Source: Enterococcus lactis
GTDB taxonomy: Bacteria > Bacillota > Bacilli > Lactobacillales > Enterococcaceae
Assembly: GCF_015751045.1 (NCBI RefSeq)
Contig: NZ_BNJW01000023.1
Coordinates: forward strand, 1-46,558
Direction: 5' to 3'
Length of the DNA stretch: 46,558 bases
Shown piece after piece: positions 6,151-15,023 of the stretch. The position numbers and the translations under genes were made by a program. Each line of letters starts with the position of its first letter. Positions within the stretch are counted from its first letter, which is position 1. A model generated the notes under the pieces. That model was not told where the DNA came from, searched no databases, and was given only the letters and a program-made list of their open reading frames with translations.

Positions 6151-6262
6151 ATGTATTTTTAAGTAAACGAAAAACGATAAAATATGAACAAGTCCTGAAT
6201 AAAGTGAAAAAATTGATATAAAACATAGAGAAAATGAAATTTACGTAATGGAGGAATGACAA

Positions 6263-6604
6263 ATGAAAAATTATGATCCGAATATACGATTGGGCACACA
6301 TACTATTAAGGTTTCTTTCCAACGTTGGGATTACAAAGGATTTGTGACGTTTAGAAGAGGCGGAAATTGTAAAGGATTAGATGTTTTAGCATTAGACGAG
6401 GATGATTTATACGATTAAACATTGACTGATAATCCAATTGGATTCGGCTTGCTACCTGAAGATGATGAAGGCGATGAGTGGTTTAAAATGACGCTTACGA
6501 ACGACAAAGGAGACGAATTGTCTGTAGAAGATACCTGGTCATATTTGAGTGATTATATTGTCAGTGTTGAAATCATTGACTTTGTAGCGGATAAAGAAGA
6601 ATAA
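6263..6604 (+). pseudogene. Small conserved hypothetical gene split by one stop codon (possibly DUF5406)
   Basis: The ATG at 6263, with GGAGG eight bases upstream, opens a frame that reads MKNYDPNIRLGTHTIKVSFQ and stops at the TAA at 6416-6418. The same frame then continues for 61 more codons (GFGLLPEDDEGDEWF, EDTWSYLSDYIVSVEIIDFV) to 6604. The two halves together make about 112 residues that read as one small acidic domain, which I tentatively compare with DUF5406. A TTG at 6422 could restart translation but has no good ribosome binding site. Read as one gene broken by a nonsense change. Confidence 0.7.
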
Positions 6605-6622
6605 AAATTGGAGGAATAGATC

Positions 6623-6745
6623 ATGAAATTTTTCGAAGTAAAATCACCATGCTATTATGCGTTAATCGCAGAAAATAATGAAGAAGAATGTGCAGAAATT
6701 ACGACGAATAATAAAAAGCTAGTATTATCATTAGACATCGAGTAA
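6623..6745 (+). CDS. Hypothetical 40-residue protein
   Basis: ATG at 6623 follows TTGGAGGAATAGATC, a strong ribosome binding site at good distance. The product starts MKFFEVKSPCYYALIAENNE and is acidic. It lies 18 bases after the broken gene at 6263-6604 and 25 before the next gene, so it belongs to a small operon. Possibly a shortened member of a longer phage/plasmid family, because it ends abruptly after a strand-like segment. Function unknown. Confidence 0.6.
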   Translation: MKFFEVKSPCYYALIAENNEEECAEITTNNKKLVLSLDIE

Positions 6746-6770
6746 AGAATTTATTTAGGAGGCAAATTAG

Positions 6771-7010
6771 ATGGCGCGACCAGTTTTAGATGCGATGGAT
6801 ATGGATACTTTGACAAAAGGAAGGTATGTACAGCTGTTAGCTCGTAGTTATTCACCTAAAGATGTATTTAAAGCCTTATCCAAAGGAACAGATATGGAAA
6901 AAGAAAGATTACGAAAAGAGTTTGATTATTGGAGAACCTATAATGGAATCAAGGATTTGAAACCAGCAAGGCCAGTAGTTAAAAGAAAGAAAAAGATAAC
7001 CCAAGAGTGA
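6771..7010 (+). CDS. Hypothetical 79-residue basic protein
   Basis: AGGAGGCAAATTAG precedes the ATG at 6771. The product begins MARPVLDAMDMDTLTKGRYV and ends in a very basic tail (ARPVVKRKKKITQE). The middle, GRYVQLLARSYSPKDVFKAL, has a helix-turn-helix-like rhythm, so DNA binding is possible but not shown. It lies in the same small operon as 6263-6745. Confidence 0.65.
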   Translation: MARPVLDAMDMDTLTKGRYVQLLARSYSPKDVFKALSKGTDMEKERLRKEFDYWRTYNGIKDLKPARPVVKRKKKITQE

Positions 7011-7107
7011 AGTGTAGAGCGTATGTGATCATAGGCTTTTTTATTTTTATCAAAACAAGGAAGGTAGGAAAACTCATGAATTGTAAAGAAATCGAAAATA
7101 GAAAAAA

Positions 7108-7314
7108 GTGTCGAAAGAAATGGAAGAAAAGTTACTAAAAACGATGAAACAAAAACACCTTAAAAGGTTATCTGTCATGCAATATATCAGTGACATGCAG
7201 ATAACAGGAAAGGAGAAAGCCTGTCTATTGGGATCAATGAAAAATTTTGAACAGTTGAGACGAACTTATGTGAAAATAAGATCTAATTGCCAACTATTAT
7301 TAGAAGTTTCTTGA
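7108..7314 (+). CDS. Hypothetical protein, start uncertain (possible frameshift at the 5' end)
   Basis: A 68-residue frame from GTG 7108 (or ATG 7120) is rich in Lys and helical, with MQYISDMQITGKEKACLLGS in the middle. Neither start has a ribosome binding site. In contrast, an ATG at 7076 with GGAAGG upstream opens a frame (MNCKEIENRKK) that stops after 20 codons. A one-base change in the A-run at about 7100-7106 would join the two into an 80-residue protein. So this is either a real short gene or the larger part of a frameshifted one. Confidence 0.35.
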   Translation: MSKEMEEKLLKTMKQKHLKRLSVMQYISDMQITGKEKACLLGSMKNFEQLRRTYVKIRSNCQLLLEVS

Positions 7315-7440
7315 CGATTATGATATGAAAATGATCAATTATGATGTGGCATTGTTATTGAATAAAAAGAATAGTAAAATTTAACGTGGTTTATCTTGGT
7401 TAGATGTAGTTAAATTAATTCAAATATAGAAGGTAGATAG

Positions 7441-8318
7441 ATGAATAAAAACAATAAAACTTTATTTAATCCTTACATGGGCGTAATCATTGTTTTTCTC
7501 CTTTTTAGTTATTTTGCTTATCAAGGTTATCTAAAGGACAAAATCGCTGAAAAAGTAGATGGTGTAACAAAAACAATCCATATTCAGGAACAAGCTAAAA
7601 CCTATCAAGATAATTTAACCAGTTTAACGGATATTTGGATCAATACAAATACGATAGGTAGTTCTTTAATGACATTAGCTCTTCTTATCACAGGATTTGC
7701 TAGTTCATTTGGAAAATGGTACATGCGATTGCTATCATTACCAGCGTTGATTCTTGCTGGGGCAACGATTTGGGTTTGCCAATCGAAAGCAGCATTATAC
7801 GCGCTTGTTATCTTCGTTATCCTAGAAATTTTACCTAAGAAGATTTTTCGAAACACACACTTGTCCTTTTGGATGTATGCAGCAGTTTCGGTTCTAGCTT
7901 TACCGATTTCTTATTTTGCTGCAATGTCAGACAAAGTTCATTTATTTACAGGACGAGAAGAAATTTGGCGCAAATTCTATGAAACATTAGGCGAAAAAAC
8001 AGGACAAATATTTGTAGAGATGAACCTTTCTTTTTCCATATAGGAAATCAGATTCTAGGTAATCATAATACGTATCACGCACTCGTCAATCACTATGGAT
8101 TGATTGGTTTTGCTCTATCGATTATTCTTTTGCTTAGTTTTTTATGGTTGCTCGTAAGAAAATGTGAGCTGACAAACGGACAACTAACATTCTTGTGGGC
8201 TTTTTTAGCGATCATGTGTCAATCATTCATGGAAGAAACATTAACTACAATCAGTTGGGTGCCAATTGTATTCTTAATGTTAGCAATGGCTACACACCAA
8301 TATAAAACCACCAGGTAA
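7441..8318 (+). pseudogene. O-antigen ligase/polymerase (Wzy-like) membrane protein, frameshifted
   Basis: The frame from ATG 7441 encodes about 190 residues with several membrane segments and GREEIWRKFYETLGE, a loop signature typical of WaaL/Wzy-type proteins. It then ends at 8043. Adding one G near 8017 (GTAGAG to GTAGGAG) restores GDEPFFFHIGNQILGNHNTY and GLIGFALSIILLL, continuing to the stop at 8318 for about 292 residues. The motif H-N-YH-----YGLIG is also typical of the family. The member is shorter than usual ligases (about 400), so the N-terminus may be trimmed as well. It precedes the pilus genes, separated by a terminator. Confidence 0.75.
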
Positions 8319-8341
8319 ATGAAATAGAATAGTAATAAGAG

Positions 8342-8374
8342 AAAACACTTTTTCGTTGTGAAAAAGTGTTTTTT
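8342..8374 (+). terminator. Terminator between polymerase-like pseudogene and pilus operon
   Basis: AAAACACTTTTTC pairs with GAAAAAGTGTTTT around GTTGT, followed by Ts. A GTG inside this hairpin extends the sortase frame upstream but is not a real start. Confidence 0.85.
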
Positions 8375-8399
8375 GTTTTGTCTGAAAGGAGGCAGATGG

Positions 8400-9071
8400 A
8401 TGAAAAAATGGTTATTTGGTTTTTTAGGAGTCGCTTTAATCGTCTTTTGCAGTGTGTTTGGCTATGTTAGCTACCAAAAACATGAAGGAGAGGTGTTTAA
8501 GCAAAATATAGAAAAAAAGATGCCCGTAGATCAAATCAATGCACACGCAAAGAGTTATAAGGAGGATGCAACGAACGTCAATAATGATATGTCTTTGGGT
8601 CAAATGTTGTCCATACAAAAAGAAGCAATCAAAATGGGCGTCAATAAACAAGTATTTGCACAAATTCAGATTCCTGCACTTGGTTTAGCATTTCCAATTT
8701 TTAAAGGGGCAAATCAATACACTTTGAGTCTTGGAGCGGCTACTTATTTTTATGAAGATGCCGAAATGGGCAAAGGAAACTATGTCCTAGCAGGTCATAA
8801 CATGGAAATGCCAGGGGTTTTATTTTCTGATATTCAAAAGTTGTCATTAGGGGAGGTGATGGACTTAGTTAGTAACGATGGCGTCTATCGTTACAAGGTA
8901 ACGCGTAAATTTATCGTACCTGAGTACTTTAAATTAATCGATGGCGTTCCTGAAGAGAACTCTTTCTTGTCTTTGCCAAAGAAAGGAGAGAAACCCTTAT
9001 TAACGTTGTTTACTTGTGTTTATACGTCACAAGGAAAAGAAAGATACGTGGTACAGGGAGAGCTACAATAA
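8400..9071 (+). CDS. Class A-like sortase
   Basis: This 223-residue membrane-anchored transpeptidase has an N-terminal membrane segment (about 4-22). The sortase barrel carries catalytic His in VLAGHN (about 132), Cys in TLFTC (about 204) and Arg in KERYVV (about 214). There is no C-terminal membrane anchor, which points to class A rather than the pilin-polymerising class C. The ATG at 8400 sits seven bases after AAAGGAGG and is preferred over ATG 8396, which is out of frame. It is first in the surface operon, so it may attach pilus bases or the adhesin to the wall. Confidence 0.87.
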   Translation: MKKWLFGFLGVALIVFCSVFGYVSYQKHEGEVFKQNIEKKMPVDQINAHAKSYKEDATNVNNDMSLGQMLSIQKEAIKMGVNKQVFAQIQIPALGLAFPIFKGANQYTLSLGAATYFYEDAEMGKGNYVLAGHNMEMPGVLFSDIQKLSLGEVMDLVSNDGVYRYKVTRKFIVPEYFKLIDGVPEENSFLSLPKKGEKPLLTLFTCVYTSQGKERYVVQGELQ

Positions 9072-9123
9072 CAAGGTTTTAATCAACGCGAGTCGTTGAA
9101 ATATGAAATGAGGAGATAAAAAA

Positions 9124-11100
9124 ATGGCAATAAATCGGTATGTAAAAAAAGCTGGAATGCTTGTTGGAATGTTAGGAATCATTGCAAGCTGCTTTCAGGG
9201 GTATCAAGCATATGCAGAAGATGTCACACAAAAAACGCCACCAGAGAAGGTCAATATCACGGTTCATAAATTAATGTACGATCAAGGAACGCAATTGAAT
9301 GTTGATATTGACGGGATCAAAAACGATGGTTATACGCACGATCAATATCCTACAGGTGTAACGAAATACAACAAGGCAGATTATGGTGATGTTGAGTTTA
9401 CGTTAGGAAATATTACGGATCAAGTATTACCGACTGAAGATTCTGATCTAACCAACGCGAAAGTGGACGAAATCGTTAAAGATGTAGAAGACAAGGGATC
9501 TAACAGTGAGTACGTCAAGAATGCAACCAATAAAATTACTTCAGCTGTAGATGAAAATGGTGAGATCACTTTTGCTGATCAACCAGCCTATGTCAATTCC
9601 AAAGGGAATGTATATGTGGTTTATGAAAGTAAATCCGCTGCTGGATTAGTCACACAAAAAGCAAAACCAATGGTTGTGATTGCGCCAATGACTGATAATA
9701 CAGGTTCAGGTTTTTTAAAAGACATTCACTTATATCCTAAAAATATTGTTTCTAAGTTGAGTTTTGAATTAACGAAATTTGGTGACGATGGCACAGCTCA
9801 AAGCAAACAAACACCTTTAAAAGGGGCAAAATTTGAGTTATACAAGGGCGAACCTGGAAAAGGAACAAAATTAGGAGATCTTGTATCGGATGATCAAGGA
9901 AAGCTGACTGCTACTGATTTGACGTTAGGAAAATACTATTTTGTGGAAGTTCCTTCAGAAGTTGTAGTGGGATCAGATAAAGAACCAACAGCAGATCAAT
10001 ATTTATTAGGCGCAGACGCTCGCAACGATGCGCACAATAAATTAACCTTTGAAATTACGAATGATGGCGTGACAAGTGACTTAAAAGCTTCATACGTAAA
10101 CTATAAAGCACCAGTGATCGATAAAACAGTAACAAATGGAACAGGACAAGAACATTCTTTCCAAATTGGTGACGCAGTAAATTATCAAGGAACGATTCAT
10201 ATCCCAACAGACATTGCAGGCGGAGCAGGCGGTATCACAGTAAACGGAGTGAAAAGCGAAACTTCTCCTTACAGTGTATTTAAATGGGGGGATATAGCAG
10301 GACAAGGACTTTCTTATGTCGCTGCTAAAGCAAATATCAAAGTAACAAATAAAGATGGATCTGTGGTATTAAAAGAAAATACAGATTATAAAATCCAAAA
10401 TTCAGAAAATGGCTTTGTGATCGATTTTATCGTGAATAATGGCCAAGTAAGTGATACTGTAGCAAGTTTACACGGACAAGATCTTCAAATGACTTATAAC
10501 ATGTATGTAAATGACAGCGCAGCTGTTGCCAATCCATTAACAAATAGCGTGGATTTCGTTTATAACAACAATCCATTTAATCAGGAAGAACACCACGAAA
10601 AAACGAAAGCTGACGTTGTGACTTATGGTGCAAAATTCTTAAAAGTCGATAGCGGACTATTTGGAACAGGAATCAAAGCAACACCGCTTGAAGGCGCAGA
10701 ATTTGCTGCTAAAAACGCAGAAGGAAAATATTATGGTGGATTAGTTGATACGGATAAAGACGGTGTCAAAGAAGCAGTATGGGTAGACGATGTAGCAAAT
10801 GCAGCGATCCTAAAATCAGATAAAGAAGGTCACTTTGAAATCACTGGTTTAACTGAAGGTGAATATTCACTGGAAGAAACAAAAGCGCCTGAAAACTATC
10901 AAAAATTAACGAAAGAGATCTCTTTCAAAGTAGACAAAGATTCATACAAAGAAGAAAACCGAATCACGATCAAAAACAATCAAAAAGCTTCCGTACCAAT
11001 GACCGGTAGCAACGGTTTTCAAACGTATGTATTAATCTCTTGCTTGTTGCTAGGAGCAGGGGCACTTTCTGCAGTTGTTTACTTTAAGAAGAAAGCCTAG
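9124..11100 (+). CDS. Major pilin subunit, LPXTG-type
   Basis: 658 residues. It has a signal peptide (about 1-31), a pilin motif around LYPKN (about 203-207) whose Lys would be joined to the next subunit, CnaB/SpaA-like domains with an E-box YSLEETKAPENY (about 580), a sorting signal VPMTG (about 624), a membrane span and a KKKA tail. Size and layout match backbone pilins of Gram-positive pili. The class C sortase that would polymerise it is the next gene, 14 bases downstream. AGGAGATAAAAAA precedes the ATG. Plasmid-borne pilus loci are known in E. faecium (fms21/pilA-fms20). Whether this is that locus cannot be settled here. Confidence 0.88.
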   Translation: MAINRYVKKAGMLVGMLGIIASCFQGYQAYAEDVTQKTPPEKVNITVHKLMYDQGTQLNVDIDGIKNDGYTHDQYPTGVTKYNKADYGDVEFTLGNITDQVLPTEDSDLTNAKVDEIVKDVEDKGSNSEYVKNATNKITSAVDENGEITFADQPAYVNSKGNVYVVYESKSAAGLVTQKAKPMVVIAPMTDNTGSGFLKDIHLYPKNIVSKLSFELTKFGDDGTAQSKQTPLKGAKFELYKGEPGKGTKLGDLVSDDQGKLTATDLTLGKYYFVEVPSEVVVGSDKEPTADQYLLGADARNDAHNKLTFEITNDGVTSDLKASYVNYKAPVIDKTVTNGTGQEHSFQIGDAVNYQGTIHIPTDIAGGAGGITVNGVKSETSPYSVFKWGDIAGQGLSYVAAKANIKVTNKDGSVVLKENTDYKIQNSENGFVIDFIVNNGQVSDTVASLHGQDLQMTYNMYVNDSAAVANPLTNSVDFVYNNNPFNQEEHHEKTKADVVTYGAKFLKVDSGLFGTGIKATPLEGAEFAAKNAEGKYYGGLVDTDKDGVKEAVWVDDVANAAILKSDKEGHFEITGLTEGEYSLEETKAPENYQKLTKEISFKVDKDSYKEENRITIKNNQKASVPMTGSNGFQTYVLISCLLLGAGALSAVVYFKKKA

Positions 11101-11114
11101 AAGGATCAAAACCA

Positions 11115-11867
11115 ATGATTATCAGGAAGCCTAAGAAAAAGCGAATCATGGGTAAATGGATCATTGCTTTCTGGTTACTTTCAGCTGTAGGTGTCTTACT
11201 TTTGATGCCTGCTGAAGCGAGCGTGGCGAAATACCAACAAAATCAGCAGATTGCCGCAATCGATCGAACAGGAACGGCAGCAGAAACGGATTCTTCTTTG
11301 GATGTTGCTAAGATTGAGTTAGGCGATCCTGTTGGTATTCTTACAATTCCAAGTATTTCTTTAAAACTACCAATTTATGACGGAACGTCCGACAAAATTT
11401 TAGAAAATGGTGTAGGTATTACGGAAGGAACTGGTGATATTACAGGAGGAAACGGTAAAAATCCTTTAATCGCAGGTCATAGTGGACTTTATAAAGATAA
11501 TCTTTTTGATGATTTACCTTCAGTAAAAAAGGGAGAAAAGTTTTATATCAAAGTTGATGGTGAGCAGCACGCTTATCAAATCGATCGGATTGAGGAAGTG
11601 CAAAAAGACGAACTACAAAGAAACTTTGTCACTTACTTAGAACCAAATCCCAATGAAGATCGAGTAACGCTAATGACATGTACGCCTAAGGGGATCAACA
11701 CACACCGTTTTCTAGTGTATGGGAAGCGAGTAACCTTTACAAAATCAGAATTAAAAGATGAAGAAAATAAGAAACAAAAATTATCTTGGAAATGGCTTTT
11801 AGGAAGTACTGTTTTTCTTTCAGTCATGATCATTGGTTCGCTATTTGTTTATAAAAAGAAAAAATAA
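11115..11867 (+). CDS. Class C (pilin-polymerising) sortase
   Basis: 250 residues with membrane segments at both ends (about 13-31 and 227-246). This is typical of class C enzymes. Catalytic residues are His in LIAGHSG (about 120), Cys in TLMTCTP (about 187) and Arg in THRFLVYGKR (about 196). A lid-like segment precedes the core around EGTGDITGG. It builds the covalent pilus fibre by linking the sorting-signal Thr of one pilin to the pilin-motif Lys of the next. It lies between the major pilin and the minor pilin-like gene. AAGGA is nine bases before the start; a later ATG at codon 12 is possible. Confidence 0.9.
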   Translation: MIIRKPKKKRIMGKWIIAFWLLSAVGVLLLMPAEASVAKYQQNQQIAAIDRTGTAAETDSSLDVAKIELGDPVGILTIPSISLKLPIYDGTSDKILENGVGITEGTGDITGGNGKNPLIAGHSGLYKDNLFDDLPSVKKGEKFYIKVDGEQHAYQIDRIEEVQKDELQRNFVTYLEPNPNEDRVTLMTCTPKGINTHRFLVYGKRVTFTKSELKDEENKKQKLSWKWLLGSTVFLSVMIIGSLFVYKKKK

Positions 11868-11882
11868 AGGAGGGTAACCAAC

Positions 11883-12638
11883 ATGAGAAATAGAAAATGG
11901 CTATTTGTTTGTGCAGCCACTCTTTTTTCTTTCACTGCCTACACACAGTTGACGTTTGCAGACAGACAAGAAAGCACGGATAGCACAGAACAAACAATCC
12001 AAACGTCAGATAGCAGCACGATTCAAAGCAGCGATGAAACCGTCGATTCGTCAACAGTTGATTCTTCAGAAGAACCTAAAATTGCTGAAGACGATCAAAT
12101 AGTCAAACAGACCATTCACGTTCAAAAGATTATTTCTTCAGAACAATTAGACAACCAGGGGCATGAAAAACAAGAAGGAGTAAATGGCGCGAAGTTTTCT
12201 GTTTATGATGTATCGGACATTTTACAAAAGATGGATGTTAAGGATCTCACTACTGACCAAATTGAATCCCAATTAAAAGATCGAGTGAAAAAACTATCCA
12301 GTGATCAATTGAAGCTAGTTTCTAATGGAGAAACAAAGACAATTGATCAACAAACAGGTGTCTTTGAATTCTCGGTAGAAGTACAGGCAAATCAGAAACA
12401 AGCTTATTATATTGTCAATGAATCAAGTCCTGAAAACATTTCTAATAGCGAGGATATTTTGCTATTAACACCTGTTTCTGATAAAAACGGTGAATTCTTA
12501 AAGGATGTGTGGATCTATCCTAAATCAGAAGCTTCGCAACCTAAAGAAGAAGTAAAAAAAATCGTTTCTACTGGCGTAAAGAAAAACTTCTTTGAGAATT
12601 GTTGGGATTTTGTTACTCACTTGTTTTCTAGAGATTAA
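11883..12638 (+). CDS. Secreted minor pilin-like protein without a standard sorting signal
   Basis: 251 residues: signal peptide (about 1-26, TFADRQ), a Ser/Thr/Asp-rich linker (about 30-70), then a single pilin N-terminal-like domain with GAKFSVYD and the pilin motif region VWIYPKS (about 208-214). The C-terminus reads KIVSTGVKKNFF and ends LFSRD. STG may be a decayed LPXTG, but no full membrane span plus positive tail follows. It could be a short accessory pilin held non-covalently or trimmed at the C-terminus. AGGAGGGTAACCAAC precedes the ATG. It lies between the class C sortase and the tip adhesin. Confidence 0.7.
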   Translation: MRNRKWLFVCAATLFSFTAYTQLTFADRQESTDSTEQTIQTSDSSTIQSSDETVDSSTVDSSEEPKIAEDDQIVKQTIHVQKIISSEQLDNQGHEKQEGVNGAKFSVYDVSDILQKMDVKDLTTDQIESQLKDRVKKLSSDQLKLVSNGETKTIDQQTGVFEFSVEVQANQKQAYYIVNESSPENISNSEDILLLTPVSDKNGEFLKDVWIYPKSEASQPKEEVKKIVSTGVKKNFFENCWDFVTHLFSRD

Positions 12639-12650
12639 GGAAGAAATAAA

Positions 12651-12911
12651 ATGAAACTGATCAAATTATTATTATTCAATCTTTCTTGTTTAACCGCAGT
12701 CTTTTTGTACTGCGGTTTATTATTTTCTAAACTATCTATTTTGCCAAGCTACCAACTATACCTAATGAGGATTTTAAACATACCAGCTGCTTCCATGCCG
12801 CTAGATATTATGGAAAAGCTCATTAGGAATCCATTATTTACTACGATCAATTTGATCGTTATTGTCGGAATTTCACTAGTCATTTATAAAAAAGAGGGGA
12901 TGAAGGGATGA
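12651..12911 (+). CDS. Small two-span membrane protein of the pilus operon
   Basis: 86 residues with membrane segments at about 4-28 and 64-81. The stop codon overlaps the start of the adhesin gene (ATGA at 12908-12911), so the two are translationally coupled. No family is recognised; an assembly or membrane accessory role is inferred from position only. An unusually strong hairpin (12692-12717) lies within its 5' coding part. AAGGAAGAAATAAA precedes the ATG. Confidence 0.65.
   Translation: MKLIKLLLFNLSCLTAVFLYCGLLFSKLSILPSYQLYLMRILNIPAASMPLDIMEKLIRNPLFTTINLIVIVGISLVIYKKEGMKG
12692..12717 (+). terminator. Intragenic terminator-like hairpin (possible attenuator)
   Basis: AACCGCAGT pairs perfectly with ACTGCGGTT around an eight-base loop and is followed by TATTATTTTC. 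It lies inside the coding sequence of the small membrane protein, just before the adhesin gene, and could reduce adhesin expression relative to pilin. Confidence 0.45.
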
Positions 12912-15006
12912 ATTTTAAACACTCGTGGACAAGACGGTTAAAATATGTTTTTCCCATAATGATGATGTTAGGTACATTGTTTGGGTTAAAAACAGCCAAT
13001 GTATTTGCTGAAAAAGTTATTGTCGATCCGTCAAATCCAATCCAGAACGTAAAGAATAATTTTATTATTCCAAAAGATGTTCCTAATGCAAAAACAAATA
13101 TTACTGTAAACGGAGCGTCAAAAGTTTACAAATATCATGTTGATGCCAACAAAGGTGGTTTTACAGACGACTACGTAGGATTAGTGGAGGGAAACAAAAA
13201 TATACGCTATCCTTCTTTCCAAAAAGAATACGGTGAAACAAACCTTGTTTTAGAAGGCGTAACAACCAACACCAAAGTCAATATTGACTATGGAAAAATC
13301 GGTACGTATAACGGGAAAAAAGTCAATATCAAGCTAGTTCTATCTAATATTCACTTATACTCGGATACGTTGCCGTGGAATCTACTAGATAACAACTATA
13401 CAAAAACTCATTTTCGAGACGATGGCTATAAAAATACGAATGGTGCAATGAGTAAATCTAAAAAAAGAACAGTACTTTGGATCTCAGACAATCTTTTCTC
13501 AGGAATTGTTTACCATTCAACACAAATGAATGTGCAGCTAGTAGCCACATATGAGGACGGTAGCCCCGTTCAATTTTCAGGAGATACATTTATCAGTTTT
13601 AACTCTTTGAACCCTGCAGGAGGAAAAAGCACGGATCTTAAAGGAGAATATGCCCACTATGACAAAATGAATACGACAGATTGGTATGTCAGAAAAGATA
13701 CGGTTCTTTCAGAATTTAAATCTTTCTACAACAATCTGAACGTGGTAGGTGGCCACCCAGGAGGAAGCTCTAAGCTGACACAAGCGGATAATGATTTCAA
13801 TAATTTGCATGATAAATTAGGAGATCCGAAGTTTGGTCAAGGTACTGTGTCCTTTAAAATATCTGAAGCAAATCCGACGTTTGTGATTGGTTCTTCTAAT
13901 GTTCAAACCTGGTTTACTTTATCTTCTGCGACAATCTTTAGTGTTGTTCCTGATCAACCTGAAAAAACAGGGGTTGATAAAAATGGAAATAACGTGAACG
14001 ATAAAATGTTGCAAGTAGGAGACACGATTCAATATCGAATCAAACAGAAGGTGAATCGATTAGGAGTGGATTTACTAGCGGTTTACGATCGATTTGAGTT
14101 AATCGATAATTTACCAAAAGAAGTAAATTACGTCGATGCACACGTTGAAAGTGGTACAAATAAAAAATTCGATGTATCTGGTGAAGTGACCTATGACAAA
14201 ACAAAACACCAGGTAAAATATGCAGCGAAAGCTGATACATTAAAAAATCGAATGAAGTATAACGGCGAAACTTACGAATTAGTGATCAATGTAAAAGTCA
14301 ATGAATTGGCCAATCAAAATAGTGTAGCCAAAAATCAGGGAACGTCGATCATTAATAAAGTAGAAAAGGATACAAATATCATTACCGTTTATTTCCCTAA
14401 AATTCCAGTGAAAGAAGTACAACAAAATGGAAAAGATGTAAACGGACGAAATGACGGTAAGAAGGGTACGCCGACAGCTCCTTTAAACGCAGGATCTGAA
14501 GTACAATATTACAATATCTAGTCACACAAAAATGGCACACAAAAGGCGTAGACGCTGCGTCAGATCACTACAAACAATTTAGTATTCAAGATCCAATTGA
14601 AGCTCGTTTGACATATAAAGAAGGTTCTGCGCAAGTAATAGATAAGAGTAAAGGAAAAGATATTACTTCTGAAGGCACACTAACCTATGATAGCAATTCA
14701 AGAACGCTGAAGTGGGAAGCTTCCGCTGACTTCTTAAGTAACAATCTTTTAGATGGACGAGAAATTCAGCTGATATTTACAGCTAAAACTCCATTACAAT
14801 CAGAAAAAAATATTGATAACCAAGCCGTAGTAGCAGTAGATAATGTTTCTAATAAAACAAATGTTGTGACAATTGGGGTTGATCCTAACTTGCCACAGGT
14901 CATTGTTCCTAAAACAGGTTCTACACATTTAGTAACGATTTCAGCGGTCAGCTTAGTATTACTTGTGTTAGCAACTTTTAGTTATGCGGTTCTGAGATAC
15001 ATTTAA
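12908..15006 (+). pseudogene. Antigen I/II-like LPXTG tip adhesin, frameshifted
   Basis: Signal peptide (about 1-34) is followed by a GbpC/Spa-like lectin domain (about 60-330; for example NIHLYSDTLPWNLLD, KRTVLWISDNLFSGIVYHST). Next come SspB C2-type isopeptide domains (QVGDTIQYRIKQKVNRLG...). The frame stops at 14521 after EVQYYNI. Adding one T near 14519 gives YYNILVTQKW and joins the frame that runs to 15006, with a second isopeptide domain and the sorting signal VPKTG, a membrane span and a short tail. The whole would be about 699 residues. As it stands, the product would lack its wall anchor and be released. It is the presumed ligand-binding pilus tip. Confidence 0.82.
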
Positions 15007-15023
15007 AATAAAAAAACGAAAGA

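Larger units (their letters stand above)
5666..6184. repeat. 17 bp inverted repeat bounding a 485 bp structured block
   Basis: TATTTTATCGTTTTTCG at 5666-5682 is exactly mirrored at 6168-6184. As in block 1, the right arm lies just beyond a terminator (6115-6150). The arms of the two blocks differ in sequence but share a TTTTCG core and the same position relative to the terminator. Confidence 0.8.

Noticed and set aside
7319..7440. Short frame around 7325-7384 (MINYDVALLLNKKNSKI) that could continue past a stop.
   Set aside because: Under 25 codons with no ribosome binding site; might be debris but cannot be supported as a gene.
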